Source of the DNA: an uncultured Macromonas sp. | GTDB taxonomy: Bacteria; Pseudomonadota; Gammaproteobacteria; Burkholderiales; Burkholderiaceae | Assembly (NCBI GenBank): GCA_946481585.1 | Contig: CAMLOF010000203.1 | Coordinates: 1-5,647, forward strand | DNA length: 5,647 nucleotides | Direction: 5' to 3' | In this document: one piece after another, positions 1 to 5,647 of the stretch | Layout of the letters: every line of letters starts with the position of its first letter | How positions within the stretch are numbered: the first letter of the stretch is position 1 | The notes under the pieces: generated by a model | What the model saw: the letters and a program-made list of their open reading frames with translations, nothing else | Database searches by the model: none | Told to the model about the DNA's origin: nothing | Made by a program: the position numbers and the translations under genes

Positions 1-818
1 TGCACACCCGCCCCGTTCGCCGCCCGGCCAATGGCGTGGATGGCGGCTTCGTAAGAGGCCAGGTAGCGTTGCGCGTCCTCGGCGGTGAGGGCAGCTTCGC
101 CCAACATGTCGTAGGAATAGCGGAAACCCTGCGCTTCCCGCACCCGTGCGTGCTCCAGCGCCTCTTCGATGGTCTCTCCAGTAACGAACTGCTCGCCCAT
201 CAGGCGCATGGCCATGTCCACGCCTTTGCGGATCAGCGGCTCGCCGCCCTTGCGCACAAGCGCGCCCAGGGTGGCGCTCAGGCCCGCCTCGCTGTGCGTG
301 GCCACCAGCTTGCCCGTTAGCAGCAGGCCCCAGGTGGCGGCGTTGACGAACAGCGACGGGCTGCGGCCCAAGTGGGCCGTCCATTCCCCTCGGCCCACCT
401 TGTCACGGATCAGCGCGTCGCGCGTTTCGGCATCGGGAATGCGCAGCAGTGCCTCGGCCAGGCACATCAGGGCCACACCCTCCTGCGACGACAGGGCGTA
501 TTCCTGCAGCAGGCCCTGCACCAGCCCGGCGCGGCCCACGGCGGGTTTGCGCTCGCGCAGTTGCCGTGCCAGTTGCTGGGCCAGCGCTTGCGTGGCGGCA
601 TGGGTGGACGCATCAAGCCGGGCCTGTTCCAGCAGCCCGGGCAGCAACTCCGGCTCGGGGCGGCGCCACGCCGCGGTGATCGCCTGCCGCAGCGGTTCAC
701 GTTGCAGCGGTCCGGCCACGAAGCGGGCAAAAGGCGTGCTCGCCGGGGTACTGCCGTATTCATGCTGCTCGAGGCGGGGCAGTGGTTGCAGTTGCTGCGG
801 GTGGGCGGGAGCGTTCAT
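1..818 (-). CDS. putA: Bifunctional proline dehydrogenase / P5C dehydrogenase PutA, N-terminal 272 residues (runs off left edge)
   Basis: PutA oxidises proline to pyrroline-5-carboxylate with FAD, then to glutamate with NAD+, as a peripheral membrane enzyme feeding electrons to the quinone pool. Reading leftward from the ATG at 818-816, the frame stays open to the window edge (272 codons plus 2 bases). Family-typical blocks in order: AITAAWRRPE (46-55), GLLQEYALSSQEGVALMCLA (102-121), LLRIPDAETRDALIRDK (124-140), HLGRSPSLFVNAATWGLLLTG (149-169, the helical domain), GEPLIRKGVDMAMRLMGEQF (192-211), and GFRYSYDMLGEAAL (231-244) at the entry to the PRODH barrel. The FAD-site barrel and the whole aldehyde dehydrogenase half lie outside the window. 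Only 45 residues precede AITAA, against about 93 in E. coli PutA as I recall it. The N-terminal ribbon-helix-helix DNA-binding domain is therefore absent and this should be a non-autoregulating PutA. A partial Shine-Dalgarno (GGATGA, minus strand 830-825) supports the start. The divergent Lrp-type gene is the probable regulator. Confidence 0.96.
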   Translation of the reverse strand, partial: MNAPAHPQQLQPLPRLEQHEYGSTPASTPFARFVAGPLQREPLRQAITAAWRRPEPELLPGLLEQARLDASTHAATQALAQQLARQLRERKPAVGRAGLVQGLLQEYALSSQEGVALMCLAEALLRIPDAETRDALIRDKVGRGEWTAHLGRSPSLFVNAATWGLLLTGKLVATHSEAGLSATLGALVRKGGEPLIRKGVDMAMRLMGEQFVTGETIEEALEHARVREAQGFRYSYDMLGEAALTAEDAQRYLASYEAAIHAIGRAANGAGV

Positions 819-865
819 TGCAGATCATCCAGGTGTTTGGTGAATGTGCGGATGATCTCTCTCTA

Positions 866-896
866 TTGTTTGAATTTTTATCTGAATTTCAAATAA
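866..896. promoter_or_regulatory. Imperfect 31-bp palindrome, candidate operator for the Lrp-type regulator
   Basis: The segment is an inverted repeat centred on base 881. The core arms are TTTGAA (869-874) and TTCAAA (888-893). Further matching pairs occur at 866/896, 867/895, 876/886 and 877/885. Lrp/AsnC regulators bind AT-rich imperfect palindromes, often several in phase, and this one sits in the middle of the divergent spacer. The sequence symmetry is seen directly; the assignment to this regulator is inference. Confidence 0.5.
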
Positions 897-899
897 GAT
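870..899 (+). promoter_or_regulatory. Possible sigma-70 promoter of the Lrp-type regulator gene
   Basis: TTGAAT (870-875, four of six matches to TTGACA) and TAAGAT (894-899, four of six matches to TATAAT) are separated by 18 bp. This would start transcription near 906, about 25 bases before the ATG at 930. The elements lie inside the large palindrome, which would fit autorepression by occlusion. Both hexamers are imperfect and the region is AT-rich, so chance matches are likely. Confidence 0.3.
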
Positions 900-902
900 G
901 GC

Positions 903-918
903 GAATAATTCACTATTC
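903..918. promoter_or_regulatory. Second short inverted repeat, possible additional regulator site
   Basis: GAATA (903-907) and TATTC (914-918) form an inverted repeat with a 6-base spacer. The nested GAATAATTC (903-911) is itself a perfect odd-centred palindrome. It lies just upstream of the Lrp-type gene's start codon and about 30 bp from the centre of the larger palindrome. That spacing would place the sites on the same DNA face, as often found for Lrp-family multimers. A protein bound here could block the regulator's own transcription. Such short AT-rich symmetry can arise by chance. Confidence 0.3.
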
Positions 919-929
919 AATCCCGGGCC

Positions 930-1397
930 ATGGAAGACCTCGATCGCATCGATCTGCGCATCCTCGACGTGCTGCAGCGTGATGGCCGCATCAGCAACCT
1001 GAAACTGGCCGAGGCGGTGGCGCTGTCGCCCACGGCTGTGCTGGCGCGGGTGCAGCGCCTCACGCGCGAGGGTTACATCCTGGGCTATGAGGCCAGGCTC
1101 AACCCGCTCAAACTCGGTGCAGGCATGCTGGTGTTTGTGGAGGTGCTGCTGGACCGCACCACTCCCAATGTGTTTGATGAGTTCAAGGCCGCCGTGCAGG
1201 TGCAGCCCCAGGTTCTGGAGTGCCACATGGTGGCCGGAGGGTTTGACTACCTGCTCAAGACCCGCGCGGCCGACATGAATGCCTACCGCAACTTTGCCGG
1301 GGCCGTGCTTTGGCAACTGCCTGGCGTGCGGGAAACGCGCACCTACGCGGTGATGGAGGAGGTCAAGAACTCAACCCACTTGCACTTGTTGCGCTGA
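930..1397 (+). CDS. Lrp/AsnC-family transcriptional regulator, probable proline-responsive regulator of putA (PutR-like)
   Basis: This 155-residue protein has the usual length and layout of Lrp/AsnC regulators. The N-terminal helix LDRIDLRILDVLQRDGRIS (4-22) leads into a helix-turn-helix (about 23-50, with LAEAVALSPTAVLARVQRL typical of the family). A C-terminal ligand-sensing RAM domain follows (about 66-141), including GGFDYLLK (103-110) and the closing EVKNSTHL (144-151). The ATG at 930 is chosen because the family's first helix begins four residues later; no clear Shine-Dalgarno precedes it. It is transcribed divergently from a putA whose product lacks its own DNA-binding domain. This matches the arrangement known for PutR in alphaproteobacteria such as Agrobacterium and Rhodobacter, where an Lrp-type protein controls putA in response to proline. 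Proline as ligand is inferred from context. The 3' end overlaps the convergent kinase gene by 27 bp. Confidence 0.93.
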   Translation: MEDLDRIDLRILDVLQRDGRISNLKLAEAVALSPTAVLARVQRLTREGYILGYEARLNPLKLGAGMLVFVEVLLDRTTPNVFDEFKAAVQVQPQVLECHMVAGGFDYLLKTRAADMNAYRNFAGAVLWQLPGVRETRTYAVMEEVKNSTHLHLLR

Positions 1398-3071
1398 CCC
1401 CGTTGTACCGGGGGTGGGCATCGCAAAGAAGAAGGTACTGCCCTTGCCTGGTTCGCTTTCGGCCCAGACACGTCCACCGTGGCGTTCGACAATGCGGCGG
1501 CACAGTGCCAGCCCTATGCCCGTGCCCTCGAACTCTTTTGCGCGGTGCAAGCGCTGGAACACGCCAAAAAGCTTGTCCGCCCGGCGCGGGTCAAAGCCCA
1601 CGCCGTTGTCGCGCACCCAGAACACCAGTTCACCGTCGCCAACGGCGTTCCAGCCCACTGCGATTTCGGCCATCTCTCGCGGGCGGCTGTACTTCAGTGC
1701 GTTGGCCAGCAGGTTGTCCCACACCTGGCTGAGCAGCAAAGCGTCACCTTGAACCTCCGGGAGGTCCGGGGCCAGTTCCCAGCGCACCGCCTCAGGCGGG
1801 CGGTGCAGCGCAGGGTCGTGCTGCACGCGGTTCATGCTGGACTGCAGCAGGGCGCTCATCGCAACGCTCTTGCGCTGCAAGGGCGCCCGGCCCAGGCGCG
1901 AGAAAGCCAACAGCCCCTCAATCAGCTGCCCCATGTGGTCTGCCGCCTGGCCAATCGTGTCCAAGTGGCGTTGAACGTCAGGTGAGTCGTGGTTCTCCAG
2001 TTCCTCGCGCAGCATGCTCACGAAACTGCCTATGTGGCGCAGCGGCGCGCGCAGGTCATGAGAGACCGAGTAAGAGAATGATTCCAGATCCTGATTGATG
2101 TCTTGCAACTGCCGTGTGCGTTCCTCCACCCTTGCTTCCAACTCTTGGTTGAGTTGGCGCAGAAGATCTTCCAGTCGCTTGACTTCAGTCATGTCGCGCA
2201 TCAGACACGAATAGCCCGAGGTTTCGCCTGTTCGGGGGTCGTTCAGTGCAGTAAATACCGTGTGTGCCCAGAATTGCGAGCCATCGTGGCGCACACGCCA
2301 ACCCACGGATTCACATTGCCCCAGCAGGGTCGCGCGCTCCAGTGCCAGGAACGTGTCGTTTTCTTCCCCCGGTGTGTCGGCCGGATCAAAGTGGTCGGCA
2401 GGTTGGTCAAGTGCCTCGGAAGGCGAGAATCCCAACAACCGCTCTGCGCTCGTGGTCCATTCTGAAATGCGGCCCTCTCCGTTCAGGAAGAATATGCCAA
2501 CGTCGCGAATTCCTTCGGCCATCAGGCGAAACCGTGCTTCGCTGGCGCCGAGTTGTTCCGCGTGTTCACGCACCTGGGCCAGCAGACGGCGGTTGTCGTC
2601 GTGGACATCCCGGTTTTTCTGTCGTTGCTCGGTTTGGTCGCTCAGGTGCAGGAACAGGCCTTGCACAGAACTGGCGCAGTGATCCGGCTGCACACGCACA
2701 CGAAGCCAGCGCATTCCCAGTGATGGGTGGCGAAACTCACCTTCGAACTCGTGTTCCAGGCCACGCAAGGCGCTCGGCAGACAAGGCAGGAGCGCCTGCA
2801 CGAGGTCTTCAAAAAGCAACTCATTGAGGGTGCCGGGCTGGGTCAGATCAACCGGGCCGTGGCACCAATTTCGCGCGTCGCGGTTGGCCACCACACAGCG
2901 CAATCGTGCGTCCAGGCAAAACACCGCGCCAGGCCAGAACTCTACAAGGCGAGCCAGGCGTGACGACGAGTCCTGTGCTGCCGCAGCGGCAGGGTCCGCC
3001 ATGCCCAGGTCCGGGTACAGGGTGGTGAAAAACGACTCCGGCAGGTAGTCGTCCGCTGGTGACAGGCTCAT
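1371..3071 (-). CDS. Soluble PAS-PAS sensor histidine kinase
   Basis: This 566-residue cytoplasmic kinase should autophosphorylate and pass phosphate to an unidentified response regulator. A divergent PAS-like domain spans about 39-147, followed by a short coil (150-180). A clearer PAS domain covers about 179-298, with AEGIRDVGIFFLNGEGRI, RLLGFSPSEA and WRVRHDGSQFWA, ending in GYSCLMRDMTE. A charged coiled linker (299-330) leads to HisKA with SYSVSHDLRAPLRHIGSF, phospho-acceptor His338. HATPase_c shows the N box (Asn457 in DNLLANALKYS), G1 (DNGVGFD, 488-494), F box (LFGVFQRLH, 501-509), G2 (GTGIGLAL, 516-523) and G3 (GKGSTFFF, 542-549). All catalytic motifs look intact. The HisKA sequence is of the bacteriophytochrome/PAS-kinase type. 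There is no transmembrane helix, signal peptide or receiver domain. The second PAS domain has no obvious FixL-type haem histidine, so the ligand is unknown. The first ATG has no strong Shine-Dalgarno. The gene is divergent from the TonB-dependent receptor gene. Confidence 0.95.
   Translation of the reverse strand: MSLSPADDYLPESFFTTLYPDLGMADPAAAAAQDSSSRLARLVEFWPGAVFCLDARLRCVVANRDARNWCHGPVDLTQPGTLNELLFEDLVQALLPCLPSALRGLEHEFEGEFRHPSLGMRWLRVRVQPDHCASSVQGLFLHLSDQTEQRQKNRDVHDDNRRLLAQVREHAEQLGASEARFRLMAEGIRDVGIFFLNGEGRISEWTTSAERLLGFSPSEALDQPADHFDPADTPGEENDTFLALERATLLGQCESVGWRVRHDGSQFWAHTVFTALNDPRTGETSGYSCLMRDMTEVKRLEDLLRQLNQELEARVEERTRQLQDINQDLESFSYSVSHDLRAPLRHIGSFVSMLREELENHDSPDVQRHLDTIGQAADHMGQLIEGLLAFSRLGRAPLQRKSVAMSALLQSSMNRVQHDPALHRPPEAVRWELAPDLPEVQGDALLLSQVWDNLLANALKYSRPREMAEIAVGWNAVGDGELVFWVRDNGVGFDPRRADKLFGVFQRLHRAKEFEGTGIGLALCRRIVERHGGRVWAESEPGKGSTFFFAMPTPGTTGSAQQVQVG
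1398..1413 (+). terminator. GC-only hairpin immediately after the regulator stop codon
   Basis: CCCCG (1398-1402) pairs with CGGGG (1409-1413) across a six-base loop, starting one base after the TGA of the Lrp-type gene. No T-run follows, so it is not a standard intrinsic terminator; it could help stop transcription or protect the mRNA 3' end. The same bases encode the C-terminal tail of the convergent histidine kinase, so the symmetry may be coincidental. Confidence 0.25.
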
Positions 3072-3202
3072 GGGGGAACTTTACCGCATGCAGATATGGG
3101 TTTTGATAGGAAAAGCCTGATGGATGGTAGTCCTGATCCTACAAAAGTATCGGAATGAGCCGATGGTTATTTGCGCATCTGTGAGGCATTCTGACTGCCC
3201 AA
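3072..3202. promoter_or_regulatory. Divergent spacer between the kinase and receptor genes
   Basis: These 131 bp separate two divergent start codons and must hold the 5' signals of both genes. I see no strong sigma-70 promoter and no recognisable Fur box. The weak elements noted are TTGATA (3103-3108, no good -10 at 17-18 bp), a small inverted repeat TAC-AAAA-GTA (3140-3149), GTAG/CTAC arms (3127-3130 and 3139-3142), and a direct repeat of CCTGAT at 3116 and 3132. A GAGG at 3183-3186 lies 16 bases before the receptor ATG, rather far for a ribosome binding site. Any regulatory role is inferred from position only. Confidence 0.4.
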
Positions 3203-5152
3203 ATGCCCCAGCTCGTATTCCTGTTTGACGCTTTTGTGCGCCGATGCGTGCGCGCCGTGCTGCGCGTCTGCTTGGGATTGACTTTGGTACAAGCGTCTGC
3301 TGCCCACGCCGACGAGACCGCTGCGAGTCTGGTGGACCTGCCCTTCGAGCAGTTGCTTGAGACAGAAGTGATAGGGGCCTCGGCTTTCGTCCGCGAGGTG
3401 ACTGATGCGCCATCTGCGGTGACGGTGGTGACCGCTGAAGACATTCAGCGATTCGGGTACCGCACCTTGGCCGAAATCCTTGAAAGCATGCGTGGTTTGC
3501 ACGTGGGATTTGACGGGGAGTACCACTACCTCGCCGGACGCGGCTTTGGTAAACCGGGTGACTTTGCAGGTCGCATCATGCTGCTGATTGATGGCTACCC
3601 GGTAGCCGACAGCATATTCAACCACCTGTACCTGGGTGACGACGGTTTGCTTGACCCTTCGGTGATTGAACGGGTGGAGTACGCGCCCGGGCCGGGCGCC
3701 GCTGTGTACGGCAACAACGCGTTCCTGGGCGTTCTGCATGTGATCACCCGCAAGGGGCGCGACATGGATGGTGCACGCTTGGCCATCACCCGCGGTTCAC
3801 ACGGCGACAGGAAAACCCGACTCAACTTTGGCAAGCGGCTGGACAATGGGGCCGATCTGGTGCTATCCCTGGCGTCGCACGAGGCGTCCATCCCAAGGCA
3901 GGATGACTCGTCCGATCCTCTCCCCCGTGTGCACGATGATCGCCTGTTCCTCAAGGCTCGCCAGGGTGGATGGTGGCTGGAGGCCGCCTGGGCCAGACGA
4001 GACCTGTCGTCGTCTTCGTCTTACTTGTCCATTGACAGTTCGGAGAAGATCCGGAGGCAGAACTCCTTTTGGCAGGCGGGTTATGACGTGGACTGGGGTG
4101 ACCAGAGAGCGTCCTTCAAGTTGTACGAGGGTCGATCTTTGCGCGACCGGCGGCTTGATTCCTCCTGGGGTGGGTTCAGCAGTTCTGATGACTATTACAC
4201 AGCAGGGCGCTGGTGGGGTGGGCATGCCCAGCTTGCGGGGGTGATATCCGATCGCCACCGCTGGACCGTTGGCACTGAGTACCGTGAGGAAACCGACACG
4301 GTCTATATTGAGAAACTCACTGCGGGCGGGTGGGAGTTTTTGCGTACCACTCCCGGTGACGACGTACATGCGTGGGCGTTTTACGCACAAGACGAAATGC
4401 GTGTGCATCCCTTGGTGGACATCAACCTGGGCATTCGGTACGACCAGCACAAAGTGCTGGGGCAAGAGTCGAGTGCAACCAATCCCCGGGTCGCGGTTGT
4501 GTACAGGGCTGCCCCAGATACTGTGCTCAAGCTGTCACAAGGAACCGCATCGCGGCGGATGGGGTGGACGGCCATCAGTCTTGGAAACAACTCCTTGGAG
4601 CGCGTTCGCACCACCGAGTTGGTGGCAGAGCAACGCTGGCCAGCCCAAGGCCTGAGGCTTGTCGGGTCTTGGTACCGTTACCGCATCAACGACCTGATTG
4701 ACTCCTTCTTCGATCCGGAACTGACGCACATCAACACGCGTGGTGTCGAGTTTGACCTGGAGTGGCGCTGGAGAGGCATATCGCTGCGAGCGAGCCACGC
4801 CCGCCAGATGGCGCGTGACAACCTGGGGCGTTGGCTGGCCAACGTGCCTCGTCAGGTCAGCAAGTTGCAGTTGTCGGTGCCGATCGACGAGGACCGTTGG
4901 CGAGCAAGCCTTGCCTGGCGGTTGACGGGGCGGCGCCTGACCGACCTGGGCAACGTGGCAGATTCGCAGTCCGTGGCAGACCTCACTCTGATGCGGCGCA
5001 ACCTCGTCAATGGCCTTGACCTTACCTTCGCTGTGCGCAACTTGTTTGACCGGCGCTATGGCGATGTTGTCTTTTTCTCTTCAGACCCATCCGGGCTCCG
5101 GTGGAGAGACGGCCGAAGCTACTGGCTACAGCTGGAGTACGGGTTCAAATGA
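3203..5152 (+). CDS. TonB-dependent outer-membrane receptor, YfiR-associated type
   Basis: This 649-residue protein should be an outer-membrane beta-barrel that takes up or senses a ligand using TonB energy. The signal peptide ends at ASAAHA|DE (36/37). DLPFEQLLETEV (45-56) resembles the N-terminal block of this receptor class, and ETEVIGA (53-59) is the likely TonB box. The plug domain follows (about 65-185): DAPSAVTVVTAEDIQRFGYRTLAEILESMRG, then IMLLIDGYPVAD (125-136), and VIERVEYAPGPGAAVYGNNAFLGVLHVITRKG (154-185). The 22-stranded barrel fills the rest and ends with the family's NLFDRRYGD (613-621) and an aromatic-rich last strand. Only about 28 residues lie between signal peptide and plug, so there is no room for the STN domain used by FecA-type receptors. 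The last residue is Lys after Phe, where Phe is usual. The start is uncertain: a GTG at 3236 would give a more typical 25-residue signal peptide. The substrate cannot be told from sequence. The stop codon overlaps the next gene's start. Confidence 0.93.
   Translation: MPQLVFLFDAFVRRCVRAVLRVCLGLTLVQASAAHADETAASLVDLPFEQLLETEVIGASAFVREVTDAPSAVTVVTAEDIQRFGYRTLAEILESMRGLHVGFDGEYHYLAGRGFGKPGDFAGRIMLLIDGYPVADSIFNHLYLGDDGLLDPSVIERVEYAPGPGAAVYGNNAFLGVLHVITRKGRDMDGARLAITRGSHGDRKTRLNFGKRLDNGADLVLSLASHEASIPRQDDSSDPLPRVHDDRLFLKARQGGWWLEAAWARRDLSSSSSYLSIDSSEKIRRQNSFWQAGYDVDWGDQRASFKLYEGRSLRDRRLDSSWGGFSSSDDYYTAGRWWGGHAQLAGVISDRHRWTVGTEYREETDTVYIEKLTAGGWEFLRTTPGDDVHAWAFYAQDEMRVHPLVDINLGIRYDQHKVLGQESSATNPRVAVVYRAAPDTVLKLSQGTASRRMGWTAISLGNNSLERVRTTELVAEQRWPAQGLRLVGSWYRYRINDLIDSFFDPELTHINTRGVEFDLEWRWRGISLRASHARQMARDNLGRWLANVPRQVSKLQLSVPIDEDRWRASLAWRLTGRRLTDLGNVADSQSVADLTLMRRNLVNGLDLTFAVRNLFDRRYGDVVFFSSDPSGLRWRDGRSYWLQLEYGFK
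5134..5137 (+). promoter_or_regulatory. Ribosome binding site for the YfiR-like gene, inside the receptor gene
   Basis: GGAG lies 11 bases before the ATG at 5149 and within the last codons of the receptor gene. Together with the ATGA stop/start overlap it supports this start and suggests translational coupling of the two proteins. Confidence 0.5.
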
Positions 5153-5647
5153 ACAAGGTACGTACTCTAGCCCTGGCATTTGCCGGGTTGCTGTGTGGCG
5201 GGGCCTTGTACGCACAGCAGAACTCGGTGGCGGTGCCGTCAGCCAAGCCTGCAGAACGCGCACCGGTCGATGAGCGTGCCATGAAGGCTGCCTATCTGTA
5301 CAACTTCGCGTTGTTCACGCAATGGCCCAAGCTTACTGCGCAGGTGTTCCAGTTTTGTGTGCTGGGCGTGTCTGCTGTGGACGATGAGTTGCGGCGTTTG
5401 CAAGGCAGGCCTGTTCAGAGCGGGCTGCCTCTGGGGGTGCGCAACGTCTTGCCAGGGAGCGACTTGGAGTCTTGCCAACTCCTGTATGTGGAGGAAAGCC
5501 AGAAAAAGCACTTCGGTGCCGCATTGGCCAGACTCAACAGCCATCCGGTGTTGACGGTAACCGACGCGGAAGGGCTGGCAGAGCGGGGGGCGATGATAGA
5601 AATCAGGCGTCAGGGAAGCCGCCTTGCTTTCGATGTGAACCTGTCTG
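5149..5647 (+). CDS. YfiR-family (DUF4154) periplasmic protein, 3' end beyond right edge
   Basis: The frame is open from the ATG at 5149 to the window edge (166 codons plus one base). A clear signal peptide (MNKVRTLALAFAGLLCGGALYA, cleavage 22/23) sends it to the periplasm. The mature part has the DUF4154 pattern: MKAAYLYNFALFTQWP (45-60), FQFCVLG (67-73), LQGRPVQSGLPLGVRNV (84-100), ESCQLLYVEES (107-117), HPVLTVTDAEGLAERGAMIE (132-151), and RLAFDVNLS (158-166). The last block is normally near the family C-terminus, so only some 10-20 residues are probably missing. In Pseudomonas, YfiR is a periplasmic repressor of the diguanylate cyclase YfiN. Here Cys70 and Cys109 match in context the pair reported to form a disulfide in that protein. 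The ATGA overlap with the receptor gene indicates one operon. I infer a signalling role, with the inner-membrane partner possibly encoded downstream. The exact target is unknown. Confidence 0.9.
   Translation, partial: MNKVRTLALAFAGLLCGGALYAQQNSVAVPSAKPAERAPVDERAMKAAYLYNFALFTQWPKLTAQVFQFCVLGVSAVDDELRRLQGRPVQSGLPLGVRNVLPGSDLESCQLLYVEESQKKHFGAALARLNSHPVLTVTDAEGLAERGAMIEIRRQGSRLAFDVNLS

Larger units (their letters stand above)
819..929. promoter_or_regulatory. Divergent putA / Lrp-regulator control region
   Basis: This 111-bp spacer lies between the starts of putA (leftward) and the Lrp-type gene (rightward). The stretch from about 861 to 920 is strikingly AT-rich compared with the GC-rich flanking coding sequence, as expected of a promoter and an Lrp-type binding region. 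It contains two inverted repeats, listed separately. On the minus strand no convincing -35/-10 pair for putA stands out by eye; TTGAAA (892-887) is a possible -35 without a good -10 partner. That both genes are controlled from here is inferred from geometry. Confidence 0.7.

Noticed and set aside
36..896. Plus-strand open frames of 94, 174 and 224 codons
   Set aside because: They lie opposite the clearly conserved putA frame, match no recognisable family, and are typical antisense shadows in GC-rich coding DNA.
825..1316. Minus-strand open frame of 163 codons opposite the Lrp-type gene
   Set aside because: The plus frame is an unmistakable Lrp/AsnC protein. The antisense translation is rich in His and Gln with no family pattern, as expected of a shadow.
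1479..1985. Plus-strand open frame of 168 codons inside the kinase gene
   Set aside because: It is antisense to the conserved HATPase_c/HisKA coding sequence and shows no family signature.
2170..2540. Second PAS domain of the kinase as a FixL-like haem oxygen sensor
   Set aside because: The region corresponding to the FixL haem histidine has acidic and small residues (TPGEENDTF) instead of a His, so haem binding is not supported.
3072..3202. Fur box or iron-responsive control upstream of the receptor gene
   Set aside because: I looked for the GATAAT-type inverted repeats of Fur sites and found none. A siderophore function cannot be claimed from the spacer.
4001..4024. TCG/TCT-rich stretch as a tandem repeat
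   Set aside because: It simply encodes a five-serine run (residues about 269-273) in a barrel loop of the receptor and is too short to be a meaningful repeat.
3167..4465. Minus-strand open frames of 190, 119 and 200 codons opposite the receptor gene
   Set aside because: They are antisense to conserved plug and barrel coding sequence, with no recognisable domains or start signals.

Overview
The window looks like a chromosomal segment of a Gram-negative betaproteobacterium, most likely Burkholderiales and perhaps Comamonadaceae. This rests on GC-rich codon use, a PutA very close to proteobacterial PutA proteins, a divergent Lrp-type regulator beside it, and a TonB-dependent receptor. The taxonomic placement is inference; no rRNA or marker gene is present. 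The window holds five protein genes, two of them cut by its edges. I see no tRNA, rRNA, CRISPR, insertion sequence or integrase.

Left part (1-1397), proline catabolism. The 5' part of putA runs leftward off the edge. It encodes the start of the proline dehydrogenase / P5C dehydrogenase enzyme but lacks the N-terminal ribbon-helix-helix domain that lets E. coli PutA repress its own gene. An Lrp/AsnC-family regulator (PutR-like) is transcribed divergently. The 111-bp spacer is AT-rich and contains two inverted repeats that are good candidates for the regulator's operator. Together these form a self-contained proline-responsive enzyme/regulator unit.

Middle (1371-3071). A 566-residue soluble sensor histidine kinase, PAS-PAS-HisKA-HATPase_c, is on the minus strand. 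Its 3' end overlaps the regulator's 3' end by 27 bp in a convergent arrangement. It has no membrane segment and no receiver domain, and no response regulator gene is visible, so its partner is unknown.

Right part (3203-5647). Divergent from the kinase across a 131-bp spacer are a TonB-dependent outer-membrane receptor and a YfiR-family (DUF4154) periplasmic protein. They overlap by an ATGA and are therefore probably translationally coupled. The YfiR-like gene is cut by the right edge only slightly short of its usual length. YfiR in Pseudomonas controls an inner-membrane diguanylate cyclase, so this pair may form the outer-membrane and periplasmic parts of an envelope signalling system whose inner-membrane output lies just beyond the window. 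The divergent PAS kinase may or may not belong to it. This right half is the part most worth following up.
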